This document shows, one piece after another, positions 17,791 through 26,012 of a DNA stretch of 64,000 nucleotides. The position numbers were made by a program, and so were the translations under genes. The notes beneath the pieces were generated by a model that was not told the origin of the DNA, did no database searches, and saw only the letters and a list, made by a program, of their open reading frames with translations. Source of the stretch: Butyrivibrio hungatei NK4A153 (GTDB lineage: Bacteria > Bacillota > Clostridia > Lachnospirales > Lachnospiraceae); NCBI RefSeq assembly GCF_000424465.1, contig NZ_AUJY01000002.1, positions 1 through 64,000 on the forward strand. The letters are read 5' to 3'. How positions within the stretch are numbered: position 1 is the stretch's first letter; each line of letters starts with the position of its first letter.

Positions 17791-20508
17791 ATGGATATAG
17801 TAGTAAAGATAAAAGAGGAGCTTAATGTAGAGAAGTGGCAGGTAGAAGCCGCTATTAAGCTTATTGATGAAGGAAACACCATTCCCTTTATCTCACGTTA
17901 CAGAAAGGAAGTAACAGGCTCATTAAATGACGAACAGCTTCGTAACCTTGATGAGAGACTTAAGTATTTAAGAGGACTTGAGGAGAGAAGAGAGCAGGTT
18001 CTTGCTTCTATCGAAGAGCAGGGCAAGATGACAGATGAGCTTAGGGCTAAGATAGTTGCAGCCGAGACTATGGTTGCGATTGAGGACCTTTACCTTCCTT
18101 ATCGTCCAAAGAGAAAGACAAGGGCAAGCATTGCCAGAGAGAAAGGGCTTGAAGGATTATCCGAGATCATTCTTGCGCAGGAAATTACAGGCTCACTGGA
18201 AGAAGCGGCCAAAGCTTTCGTAGACGCCGAGAAAGGTGTAAATGACGAGAATGAAGCCATCAGCGGAGCAATGGATATTATCGCCGAGGATATTTCCGAT
18301 AACGCCGACTATCGTAAGTATATAAGAGAAGCGACAATGGAGAACGGTATACTTGTCGGAAGAGCCAAAGACGAGAAGGTTCAGAGCGTTTATGAGATGT
18401 ATTACAACTACGATGAACCTGTGAAAAAAGTTCTCGGACACAGAGTACTTGCTCTTAACAGAGGTGAGGCTGAGAAGTTCCTTGTGGTTAAGATACAGGC
18501 TCCCGAAGAGGATATCTTAAGATACCTTAATACCAAGATTATTACAAAAGATAACCCTGTGACTACTCCGGTCATCGAAGAGATTACAAGAGATGCATAT
18601 GAGAGATTGATAGCACCTGCTATTGAAAGAGATATAAGAAATGAGCTTACGGAGAATGCTGAAGACGGCGCTATTTCCGTATTTGGTAAGAACCTGACAC
18701 AGCTCCTTATGGCACCTCCCATCGTAGGAAAAACTGTCCTTGGTTGGGACCCTGCGTTCAGAACAGGATGTAAGCTTGCCATAGTCGATGCTACCGGAAA
18801 AGTGCTTGATACCAAGGTTATTTATCCCACAGCACCTCAGAATAAAGTTGAGGAAGCTAAGGCGGATCTTAAGAAACTTATAGATAAATACAACGTAGAC
18901 CTGATTTCTGTAGGTAACGGAACGGCTTCAAGAGAATCCGAGCAGGTCATTGTTGAGCTTATAAAAGAACTTGATAGACCGATTCAGTACGTAATCGTAA
19001 ATGAAGCCGGAGCTTCTGTTTATTCTGCAAGTAAACTTGCAACAGAGGAGTTCCCACAATTCGATGTTGGTCAGAGAAGCGCGGCATCCATAGCAAGACG
19101 ACTTCAGGATCCACTTGCAGAATTGGTTAAGATCGATCCCAAGTCAATCGGTGTAGGTCAGTATCAGCATGATATGAATCAGAAGAAACTCGGCGAGACA
19201 CTTGAAGGTGTTGTCGAGGACTGCGTTAATAAAGTAGGTGTAGATCTTAATACGGCATCAGCACCTCTTCTTCAGTATATTTCAGGTATTTCAAAGGCAA
19301 TTGCCAAGAATATCGTAGATTACAGAGAAGAAAACGGTAAATTTAAGAGCAGGGCAGAGCTTCTTAAAGTTCCGAAGCTTGGACCCAAGGCATATGAGCA
19401 GTGTGCCGGATTCTTGAGAATAGCTGACGGAGAGAATCCTCTTGATGCTACAAGCGTGCATCCCGAGTCATATGATGCAACACTTAAGCTTATGGATAAG
19501 CTTGGAATAACATTTGATGATGTTCGTGCGGCTCAGAAGAATGCTGCCAAGGCAGTTCTTGAAAAGCCTGCCGCTCGTCCCGAGAATAAACCCGCACCAA
19601 AGAAAAAGCCCAAGCAGGTTGTTATCAGAAATACAAATACAGCTATGGGAGCAGCTCTTGCGGCTGCACTTGCGGGAAGCAATCTTGCTGTTGTGGAAGA
19701 AAATGCTAAGGGCGGAAACGCTTCTGCAAAAGCGGAAAGCGAAGCAGGAAACAAAACAGTATCGGCTTCCGGAAGCGCAGCTGGTTCTCTTTCACATAAG
19801 ATCACAGAAAGTGAGAAAAAGAAGCTGTCAGAAGAACTTGGTGTCGGAGAGATCACTCTTACAGACATTCTCAGCGAGCTTGAGAAGCCTTCAAGAGACC
19901 CTCGTGAGAGCATGCCTGCACCGATACTCAGAAGCGATGTTCTTGATATGAATGACCTTAAGCCCGGTATGGTACTTAAGGGAACGGTTCGTAACGTAAT
20001 TGACTTTGGTTGCTTCGTCGATATCGGAGTTCACCAGGACGGACTTGTTCATATTTCACATATCACAGACAGATTCATCAAGCATCCGCTTGAAGCTGTG
20101 AGCGTAGGAGATATCGTAGATGTTCAGGTTCTTGATGTTGAAGTTGATAAGAAGAGAATCTCTCTTTCGATGAAGCTTCGTGATCCCGCTCAGGTTGCGG
20201 CAGAGGCTGCGGAAAATGCGGCAAAGAGACCCGCACAGGAAGCTGCAAAAGCTGCTGAAAGAAAGGCAAGAGACGAAGAAGCTAAAAAAGCTGCTAAAGC
20301 GGCAGCTCCTGCAAGAAAGTCTGTAGTTAAGAGAACAACTGTTAAAAAGGCAGAGACTTCGACAAACGCTAATAAGAGTGCAAGCGGCACAACGGCTACA
20401 GTTGCAAAAAAGGCTACAACAAGCGCGACATCCGATGCCGGAGCAGCTCCCGTTAAGAAGTTTAAGAAAAAAGGAATTGTTATCTTTAAAGGTAATGCAA
20501 ACGATTAA
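17791..20508 (+). CDS. tex: Tex family transcription accessory protein, extended
   Basis: This is a 905-residue protein; typical Tex is about 720-780. The N-terminal helical domain is followed by the YqgF-like RNase H fold (around WDPAFRTGCKLAIVD), a helix-hairpin-helix region (NTASAPLLQYISGISKAIAKN) and an S1 RNA-binding domain at about 722-795 (GTVRNVIDFGCFVDIG). Two stretches enlarge it: an Ala/Lys-rich linker at about 600-690 and an Ala/Lys/Thr-rich tail of 110 residues. Tex binds nucleic acids and affects transcription and stress tolerance. The site GAGGTAGGT precedes the ATG, and a clear promoter lies about 95 bases upstream. Confidence 0.93.
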   Translation: MDIVVKIKEELNVEKWQVEAAIKLIDEGNTIPFISRYRKEVTGSLNDEQLRNLDERLKYLRGLEERREQVLASIEEQGKMTDELRAKIVAAETMVAIEDLYLPYRPKRKTRASIAREKGLEGLSEIILAQEITGSLEEAAKAFVDAEKGVNDENEAISGAMDIIAEDISDNADYRKYIREATMENGILVGRAKDEKVQSVYEMYYNYDEPVKKVLGHRVLALNRGEAEKFLVVKIQAPEEDILRYLNTKIITKDNPVTTPVIEEITRDAYERLIAPAIERDIRNELTENAEDGAISVFGKNLTQLLMAPPIVGKTVLGWDPAFRTGCKLAIVDATGKVLDTKVIYPTAPQNKVEEAKADLKKLIDKYNVDLISVGNGTASRESEQVIVELIKELDRPIQYVIVNEAGASVYSASKLATEEFPQFDVGQRSAASIARRLQDPLAELVKIDPKSIGVGQYQHDMNQKKLGETLEGVVEDCVNKVGVDLNTASAPLLQYISGISKAIAKNIVDYREENGKFKSRAELLKVPKLGPKAYEQCAGFLRIADGENPLDATSVHPESYDATLKLMDKLGITFDDVRAAQKNAAKAVLEKPAARPENKPAPKKKPKQVVIRNTNTAMGAALAAALAGSNLAVVEENAKGGNASAKAESEAGNKTVSASGSAAGSLSHKITESEKKKLSEELGVGEITLTDILSELEKPSRDPRESMPAPILRSDVLDMNDLKPGMVLKGTVRNVIDFGCFVDIGVHQDGLVHISHITDRFIKHPLEAVSVGDIVDVQVLDVEVDKKRISLSMKLRDPAQVAAEAAENAAKRPAQEAAKAAERKARDEEAKKAAKAAAPARKSVVKRTTVKKAETSTNANKSASGTTATVAKKATTSATSDAGAAPVKKFKKKGIVIFKGNAND

Positions 20509-20559
20509 TGAAATGCGTTAGCACTGCTGTTATTTGAAATATGCTGGTTAATTAGAGCG

Positions 20560-20590
20560 TTCCCGGCCGGATTTGTCCGGCTGGGAATTA
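20560..20590 (+). terminator. Probable terminator after tex
   Basis: TTCCCGGCCGGA (20560-20571) pairs with TCCGGCTGGGAA (20576-20587) around TTTG, with one G-T pair. The stem is strong but only TTATG follows, so the U-tract is weak. Confidence 0.6.
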
Positions 20591-20913
20591 TGTATATTAT
20601 GGAGATTGGAGTGCCGGTAATTTAATAAAGTATTCCGACATATAATTGATTAAAGCTCAGCGTACAGCTATTCTTGTATAGGAAATCAAATTAAACTTGC
20701 TAAATATTGTTTTGGAAAATATAATGTCTCTTTGGTATAAGAGTGTGGAGCATTATACTCAATTTTTCTTTTGTGGCTTGATTCAGAAACAAGCGTACAT
20801 CTTGCCATTTCCGGCATGATTTCATTTGGTGATTATTGTAGATTTTTGGGATTATTATACATTTTTGTCATGGCGCGCTACACAGAGGTGCTTGATTGGT
20901 GTAAGAACATAAC

Positions 20914-21231
20914 TACAGATAATAATTGTATAAGTGGAAGTGATTATCTGGGGTTCGCGCTACGTTTTGGAGAAAAACGGGAGGGAAACTGCCGAGATTC
21001 ACAGATAAAACTGGTAAAAAATCCCGATTATCTGTGATAGTGCGGTATTTTATGGCAAAAAAAGCAGAAAATCACAGATAAAATACGTTTAGGATCTGTC
21101 GTTTATCTGTGATTTTGCATCAAGGATTAGATAAGAGTGCTGAAAAACACAGATTAAACCTGTATATGTAGTAATTCTAATCTGGGGTTTCGAGGCAGAA
21201 GACAAAGAAATCTGAAGAAAAACACAGATAA
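20914..21231. repeat. Helically phased array of inverted CACAGATAA repeats
   Basis: Half-sites related to CACAGATAA occur at 20914, 21000, 21073, 21148 and 21223. Each of the first four faces an inverted partner TTATCTGTG-type arm at 20944, 21028, 21103 and 21178. Within a pair the arms are separated by 21, 19, 21 and 21 bases. Between pairs the gap is 47, then exactly 36, 36 and 36 bases. The third pair is perfect over 15 bases per arm; the fifth site has no partner. Sequence between arms is not conserved apart from a GCTGAAAAA-like lead-in. No gene fits here. The array ends about 40 bases before the PD-(D/E)xK-like gene. The rest of the gap 20590-20910 is A/T-rich with nothing I can name. 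Confidence 0.85.
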
Positions 21232-21270
21232 GATAATACAAAACTGTATTACAAACAATAAGGAGAAGAA

Positions 21271-22113
21271 ATGTTACAAATTCAAGATATAGTATGCACA
21301 TTGAAGAATAGGGAAAAGATACTTGAACGAGCGATTGCTATTGCACACAAATCAGAGAAGAGTTTGCCGTCTGGAAGGTTGAGGATCAATCATAACAGAG
21401 GTGTGGTGGAATATTATCGTATTACTGAAAAGAATGATACCCGCGGGAAATATTTAAAGAAGAATGATATAGAGTTCATAAAAAAGCTTGCTCAAAAGGA
21501 CTATTTTGATAAGCAGATAAAGTGTGCAAAAAAAGAACTTGAAGAGATTAGAAAAATACAAAAGATTTTGCAGGGAATAATTGAAAAGGAATCAAGCGGA
21601 AGTGATATTTTATATAAATCTGACTGTGTTTATTCGATGATGAGAGAGGAACGAAAAAAACTGATAGAACCAATTCTTTTAAGTAATCATGAATATGCTG
21701 ATCGGTGGAAAAAAGAGGAATACAAGAAAAATGAATATAGAAACGAAGAAAAAATATATCCAACAAAACAAGGCGATATGGTGAGATCTAAGTCGGAAGC
21801 TATGTTGGCGGATATGTACTATGATTTGGGAATCCCTTATCGCTATGAAGCAGAGCTTAGGCTTAACAGTGGCAAAAAAGTATATCCGGATTTCACGATA
21901 TTTGATGTAACAAGACTTAGGGAGATATACCATGAACATATGGGACTTCTTGATGACGAAGAATACAGATTGCATAATCTGAGAAAAATAGAAGAGTACC
22001 GGAAAAATGGGATTTTTGCCGGGAAAAATCTTTTTATAACACATGAATCTAGTGGATGTCCGCTTAATATACGAGAAATTGAAAAATGTGTAAGATGGTT
22101 GCTTGATATGTGA
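21271..22113 (+). CDS. PD-(D/E)xK nuclease-like protein of unknown role
   Basis: This is a 280-residue protein. Residues 60-160 are strongly charged and probably helical or coiled. The C-terminal half holds a motif set I associate with a PD-(D/E)xK-like family common in clostridia and their mobile elements: RSKSE (172-176), IPYRYEAEL (188-196), VYPDF with D207, then EIYHEHMG (218-225) where relatives have YYWEHFG, and NLFITHE near the end. The conserved acids suggest DNA or RNA cleavage, which is unproven. AAGGAG precedes the ATG. A phased inverted-repeat array lies directly upstream. Codon use is more A/T-rich than in the flanking tex and xylB genes, which suggests acquisition. Confidence 0.65.
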   Translation: MLQIQDIVCTLKNREKILERAIAIAHKSEKSLPSGRLRINHNRGVVEYYRITEKNDTRGKYLKKNDIEFIKKLAQKDYFDKQIKCAKKELEEIRKIQKILQGIIEKESSGSDILYKSDCVYSMMREERKKLIEPILLSNHEYADRWKKEEYKKNEYRNEEKIYPTKQGDMVRSKSEAMLADMYYDLGIPYRYEAELRLNSGKKVYPDFTIFDVTRLREIYHEHMGLLDDEEYRLHNLRKIEEYRKNGIFAGKNLFITHESSGCPLNIREIEKCVRWLLDM

Positions 22114-22471
22114 GTACCGGGAGAAGACTTATATGTACAATTAAAAGGGATTCATGCATAAAAAAGCAGGAAATACCATATAACAATATTTAATTAGATA
22201 TCAGCAAAAAATGGCGTGATTAGTAAGGGGGAAACGGGTATAATTGATTTGTATAATGCCGTAAAAGAAAAATCTTTTTTTCAAAGGCATCATATAGTGT
22301 AAATAATATGTCAGCGTCCGCAAATGGAGTGCTTTGACGAGGTTTGATCCGGCGGCGGTATTGATCGAAAGCCGGCGAGATATCACATCGGTTGCAAGAT
22401 GTGATGGATAAATGATCGTAAGTCAGTTGGTACCATATTCGGAACGCTATATATTTAATAGGAGGTTACAT
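22114..22471 (+). promoter_or_regulatory. Gap before xylB with an operator-like dyad
   Basis: No gene is visible. Two TATAAT sequences occur near 22239 and 22250. ATCACATC (22382-22389) and GATGTGAT (22398-22405) form a perfect 8-base inverted repeat with an 8-base centre, 66 bases before the xylB start. This is a plausible binding site for a sugar-responsive regulator, but none is encoded nearby. Confidence 0.45.
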
Positions 22472-23941
22472 ATGCTTTATATTGGAGTAGATTTGGGAAC
22501 GTCATCGGTTAAGCTCGTGCTTATGGATGAGACAGGTAAGATTCACGGAACAACATCAAGGGAATACAAGCTTTACTTCCCTCAGCCCGGCTGGTCAGAG
22601 CAGAATCCTGCTGACTGGTATAACGAGGCAATTGCAGGACTTAAGGATCTTCTTAAGGATGTTGATAAGTCAGAAGTTGCAGGTATCAGCTTTGGCGGAC
22701 AGATGCACGGACTTGTAATTCTTGATGAGAACGACGAAGTTATTCGTCCCGCAATTCTTTGGAATGACGGAAGAACTCAGAAACAGGTTGATTATCTCAA
22801 TAATGAGATTGGAAAAGAAACTCTTTCAAAATACACTGCAAACATCGCATTTGCAGGATTTACAGCTCCCAAGATTCTTTGGGTAAAAGAGAATGAGCCT
22901 GAGAACTTCAAGAAGATCAAGAAGATCATGCTTCCAAAGGACTATCTTGCATATAAGTTATCAGGAACATTCTGCACAGACTATTCTGATGCTTCAGGAA
23001 TGCTTCTTTTGGATGTTAAGAATCGTAAATGGTCAAAAGAGATGTGTGATATCTGCGGAATCACAGAAGATATGCTTCCCAAGCTCTTTGACAGTTTTGA
23101 GAAAGTTGGCGAGTTAAAGCATGACCTTGCTGCAGAACTCGGTCTCAGAGACGGTGTTGTTATCGCTGCAGGTGCCGGCGACAATGCGGCAGCAGCTGTT
23201 GGAACAGGAACAGTAGGAAACAACAAGTGCAACATTTCACTTGGAACAAGCGGAACAATCTTTATGTCTTCAGACAGCTTTGCTGTAGACAGCAATAACG
23301 CTCTTCATTCATTTGATCATGCTGACGGACATTTCCATCTTATGGGATGTATGCTCAGCGCAGCAAGCTGCAACAAGTGGTGGATGGATGAAATCCTCAA
23401 GACTAAGGATTATGCAGATGAGCAGAAGGGAATCGATAAGCTTGGTGAGAACCATGTATTCTTCCTTCCTTATCTTATGGGTGAGAGATCTCCCTGGAAC
23501 AATCCTAACGCACGTGCTACTTTCACAGGTATCACAATGGATACAACAAGAGAGGATATGACACAGGCTGTTCTTGAAGGTGTTGCATTCGCTACAAGAG
23601 ATATGTACGAAGTTGCTAAGAGCATCGGCGTAGCTCCCAAGAGAACAATGATTTGCGGCGGTGGTGCTAAGAGCCCTCTTTGGAGAAGAATGATCGCTAA
23701 CATCCTCAACGTAGAAGTTGATGTTCCTTCATGTGAAGAAGGTCCCGGAATGGGCGGCGCTATGCTCGCTATGGTTGCATGCGGAGCATACAAGAGTGTA
23801 GAAGACGCTGCAGCAGCTATCGTTAAGGTAGACAAGACAGAGAAGCCCGATCCTGAGCTCGTAGCTAAGTACGAAGCAAGATACCAGCAGTTCAAGAATA
23901 TTTATCCTGCACTTGCTGATACGTTTGATAAGATTATATGA
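22472..23941 (+). CDS. xylB: Xylulokinase
   Basis: This is a 489-residue FGGY-family sugar kinase of normal xylulokinase length. The phosphate loop DLGTSSVKLV opens the protein; GGQMHGLV, ILWNDGRT, GAGDNAAAAVG and CGGGAKSPLWRR are xylulokinase signatures. It phosphorylates D-xylulose, feeding xylose into the pentose phosphate or phosphoketolase route. The frame is open 20 codons further upstream, but GGAGG at 22461 places the start at 22472. It is a single-gene unit between an operator-like dyad and a terminator; the usual xylA partner is not in the window. Codon use is that of a well-expressed gene. Confidence 0.95.
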   Translation: MLYIGVDLGTSSVKLVLMDETGKIHGTTSREYKLYFPQPGWSEQNPADWYNEAIAGLKDLLKDVDKSEVAGISFGGQMHGLVILDENDEVIRPAILWNDGRTQKQVDYLNNEIGKETLSKYTANIAFAGFTAPKILWVKENEPENFKKIKKIMLPKDYLAYKLSGTFCTDYSDASGMLLLDVKNRKWSKEMCDICGITEDMLPKLFDSFEKVGELKHDLAAELGLRDGVVIAAGAGDNAAAAVGTGTVGNNKCNISLGTSGTIFMSSDSFAVDSNNALHSFDHADGHFHLMGCMLSAASCNKWWMDEILKTKDYADEQKGIDKLGENHVFFLPYLMGERSPWNNPNARATFTGITMDTTREDMTQAVLEGVAFATRDMYEVAKSIGVAPKRTMICGGGAKSPLWRRMIANILNVEVDVPSCEEGPGMGGAMLAMVACGAYKSVEDAAAAIVKVDKTEKPDPELVAKYEARYQQFKNIYPALADTFDKII

Positions 23942-23990
23942 TAAAATACATAGTGTTTTTAGGGAAACACTAGAATATAACAGACAAGAG

Positions 23991-24024
23991 AAATTCCCAG
24001 CCAATGCAGGTTGGGAATTTTTTT
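23991..24024 (+). terminator. Rho-independent terminator after xylB
   Basis: AAATTCCCAGCC (23991-24002) pairs with GGTTGGGAATTT (24009-24020), and further Ts follow. A second small hairpin, AGTGTTT/AAACACT, lies just upstream at 23952-23971. Confidence 0.88.
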
Positions 24025-24051
24025 GTCCATAAATTGGAGAGAGTTTAAAGA

Positions 24052-24882
24052 ATGAAAACAGCGGAAGAGAGAATTAAAGATTTAAAGAAACTTGCTATGA
24101 TTTATCTTTTTCTGGGGATAGTTTGGGCTGTATTTTTGTTTATCGCTGAAAAGACAAGGTGTGTGGATTTTCGCGGTGATGTAAGTGAGTATAAGGGATA
24201 TGGAATGACTTATGACTCAATTTGTTTTTTGAATGACGCGGATTTTAAATTGCCATATAAAGTCAATAATTACTTATCTGCAAAAGATGGTGTGTTTACA
24301 GAAGTTGTTGCAGCTGATAATTGGGATTCGGTTGATATGGATGATTTTCGACTGGATTATGAAAATGTGGATGATAATTTAATGATTTTTCATGATCACA
24401 TAGAGGAAAGATATTTTTTGATGGAAAAAGATGGGAAAGTGTTATTTGTTTCCCCATATAGTATTGATACTTATTATTACGAAGACTATGGCTTATTTAG
24501 TCTTAACAGTCGAGCATTGATAGATAAAGAAGGAAACCGGATTTTAAAAGAAGAATGGTACAAGGAAGTATATATTTTGAATGAAAAAATAGTAGTTAAA
24601 ACGAATGACGACCCGAATGAGCGCTATGGTTTATACGATCTGAACGGCAACTGTATTGTAGAGCCTGTTTGTGTAGACATGAAACACGGTGAAGGTTGGT
24701 TTTATTTTAAGTATCCTGATGGGAATTATAGATTGCTTGATGGTGAAGGCAACGATGTTGAGATTAAAGGCGGTTTTAAGGATTTAGAATATGTTTCTTG
24801 TGATAAAGAAGGTCTCCCAAAACGTTATTTCATAGTACAAGACAATGAGGGAAAGTGGTATACCTGCGATGAAAAATGGTAA
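24052..24882 (+). CDS. WG-repeat-like membrane protein, N-terminal part, probably frameshifted
   Basis: This 276-codon frame begins with a membrane helix (about 16-38) followed by an outer domain of beta-rich repeats with units such as YGLYDLNGNCIVEP and GLFSLNSRALIDKEGNRIL. These resemble WG/KWG repeats. The frame ends in DEKW, but the next frame continues with another CGLYDLNGNLILEP unit, so the natural protein probably runs on. Losing one A from the run at 24872-24876 would produce this break. Codon use is A/T-rich. Function is unknown; such proteins are often part of variable surface or immunity-type loci. Confidence 0.65.
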   Translation: MKTAEERIKDLKKLAMIYLFLGIVWAVFLFIAEKTRCVDFRGDVSEYKGYGMTYDSICFLNDADFKLPYKVNNYLSAKDGVFTEVVAADNWDSVDMDDFRLDYENVDDNLMIFHDHIEERYFLMEKDGKVLFVSPYSIDTYYYEDYGLFSLNSRALIDKEGNRILKEEWYKEVYILNEKIVVKTNDDPNERYGLYDLNGNCIVEPVCVDMKHGEGWFYFKYPDGNYRLLDGEGNDVEIKGGFKDLEYVSCDKEGLPKRYFIVQDNEGKWYTCDEKW

Positions 24883-25109
24883 AAAATCATGATTGGGATA
24901 CACATAGTGATAAATGTGGTCTATACGATCTTAATGGTAATTTGATATTGGAACCCAAATATAAAAAAATTGAAATCAGGAATGATAATTTATTGGATGT
25001 AACAGACGAAAACGATAGCCATATGGTGCTTGACAGTGAAGGTAATAAAGTGGATGTTAGCAAAATTGCGGATTTGAATGCAGATGAAGAAGATGATGAT
25101 GAAAATTAA
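24876..25109 (+). CDS. WG-repeat-like protein, C-terminal part in the -1 frame
   Basis: This 77-codon frame overlaps the previous one by seven bases. It opens with an ATG that has no ribosome binding site, carries one more repeat unit (CGLYDLNGNLILEPKYKKI) and ends in an acidic tail, DEEDDDEN. The best reading is that it is the displaced C-terminus of the upstream gene. Alternatives are a translationally coupled second protein or programmed slippage at the A-run. The sequence cannot decide between these. Confidence 0.5.
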   Translation: MVKNHDWDTHSDKCGLYDLNGNLILEPKYKKIEIRNDNLLDVTDENDSHMVLDSEGNKVDVSKIADLNADEEDDDEN

Positions 25110-25131
25110 CGGGAAAGTTATGGAGAATTGG

Positions 25132-25737
25132 ATGGAAAAATTTGAGAAATATTTAAAATATGTGCCTTTGATTTATGCGCTTTATTTGCCTATAAACTTT
25201 CTTCTTCATATGTATGAGGCGTTTAACGGATGTATAATGCCTGTTTTCATGTATGCATTGGATTTTGTGCGAGTGCTTGTTATTATTGCATTTTCATACT
25301 ATCTTGCGAATGCATATACAACAAAGGGGAAATGGCATCCGAGTGGGGACATTATGATATTTGCCGGAGTATCATTTTTGGAATGGATAGTTAATGTTGT
25401 AATGTCCGATGTTTATGTTGAAACATATCGTGATCATAAGTATTTTCTTATATTTTTTGGGATGACGACACTTGTTGGATACTTCTTTGAAATAAAGGCT
25501 TTTTATAAGATAGCTTCAACATTTGATGGTGCACCTGATGCCGGATGGGTAATCTATAATGTAATAGTTTTATTTATAGTTGTTATTGTGATAGCAGGAA
25601 GAGAGAACGCAAGCAAAGTATTTACAGCCATAATTATCGGCAGGGCTTTGATAAGGGCAGTGTTCATAAGAAAAATTGTAAAAAAACAATATAAGACGGA
25701 AGCTGTACCAACAGAAAATCCGGGAGAAGGCGAATAG
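25132..25737 (+). CDS. Polytopic membrane protein of unknown function
   Basis: This is a roughly 201-residue protein with about six hydrophobic segments and a basic, hydrophilic C-terminus. The frame is open from 25078, overlapping the previous gene, but GGAG lies six bases before the ATG at 25132, which is chosen. I do not recognise the family; DUF2569-type proteins have a similar shape. It follows the WG-repeat gene by 22 bases and has the same A/T-rich codon use, so the two probably belong to one acquired unit. Confidence 0.6.
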   Translation: MEKFEKYLKYVPLIYALYLPINFLLHMYEAFNGCIMPVFMYALDFVRVLVIIAFSYYLANAYTTKGKWHPSGDIMIFAGVSFLEWIVNVVMSDVYVETYRDHKYFLIFFGMTTLVGYFFEIKAFYKIASTFDGAPDAGWVIYNVIVLFIVVIVIAGRENASKVFTAIIIGRALIRAVFIRKIVKKQYKTEAVPTENPGEGE

Positions 25738-25745
25738 CTTTTTGC

Positions 25746-25773
25746 TTGACATAGCTTATGCTTTGTATATTAA
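25746..25773 (+). promoter_or_regulatory. Promoter for the leader peptide and hydrolase
   Basis: TTGACA at 25746-25751 and TATTAA at 25768-25773 are separated by 16 bases. Transcription would start near 25781, about 37 bases before the short leader frame. Confidence 0.6.
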
Positions 25774-25817
25774 TGAAAGATGTATTAAAAATCTGATAGA
25801 AAGCGAGGTGCTTCATT

Positions 25818-25880
25818 ATGAGAAAAAACAGAATGAAAAGAAAATCTGAATATCTTTTGAAGACCTCGGTTGCATTATAA
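25818..25880 (+). CDS. Putative 20-residue leader peptide
   Basis: A short frame with nine Lys/Arg among 20 residues (MRKNRMKRKSEYLL...) starts nine bases after GAGG and ends in TAA. CGAGGTGCTTC (25804-25814), which includes its ribosome binding site, is complementary to GAAGACCTCG (25859-25868) in its own 3' end. A terminator-like hairpin follows at 25901. The layout is that of a translation-sensing leader in front of the hydrolase gene. It could also be chance. Confidence 0.4.
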   Translation: MRKNRMKRKSEYLLKTSVAL

Positions 25881-25900
25881 TAGTTATATAGAATGCCTTT

Positions 25901-25930
25901 GGCCGTGGCTTAGTTGCTGCGGCCTTTCTT
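25901..25930 (+). terminator. Terminator/attenuator before the hydrolase gene
   Basis: GGCCGTGGC (25901-25909) pairs with GCTGCGGCC (25916-25924) through two G-T pairs around TTAGTT, followed by TTTCTT. It lies between the leader frame and the hydrolase gene, so it may act as an attenuator rather than a simple end signal. Confidence 0.6.
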
Positions 25931-26012
25931 AATAAACGTTGCTCCGACCTTCATAGATATTCATACAAGACCAAGAAACCGATCAACACGAATAATCTAT
26001 GGAGGAAAATCT

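Noticed and set aside
20771-21037. An 88-codon open frame on the plus strand before the nuclease-like gene
   Set aside because: It runs through the inverted-repeat array, has no ribosome binding site and shows no recognisable domain.
20914-21231. CRISPR array
   Set aside because: Conserved segments are short inverted 9-mers with variable sequence on both sides, there is no direct repeat of 25-40 bases and no cas gene is nearby.
25818-25880. Leader frame as an Erm-type peptide
   Set aside because: It shares the layout but no sequence with known Erm or Cat leaders, so only a general attenuation model is proposed.
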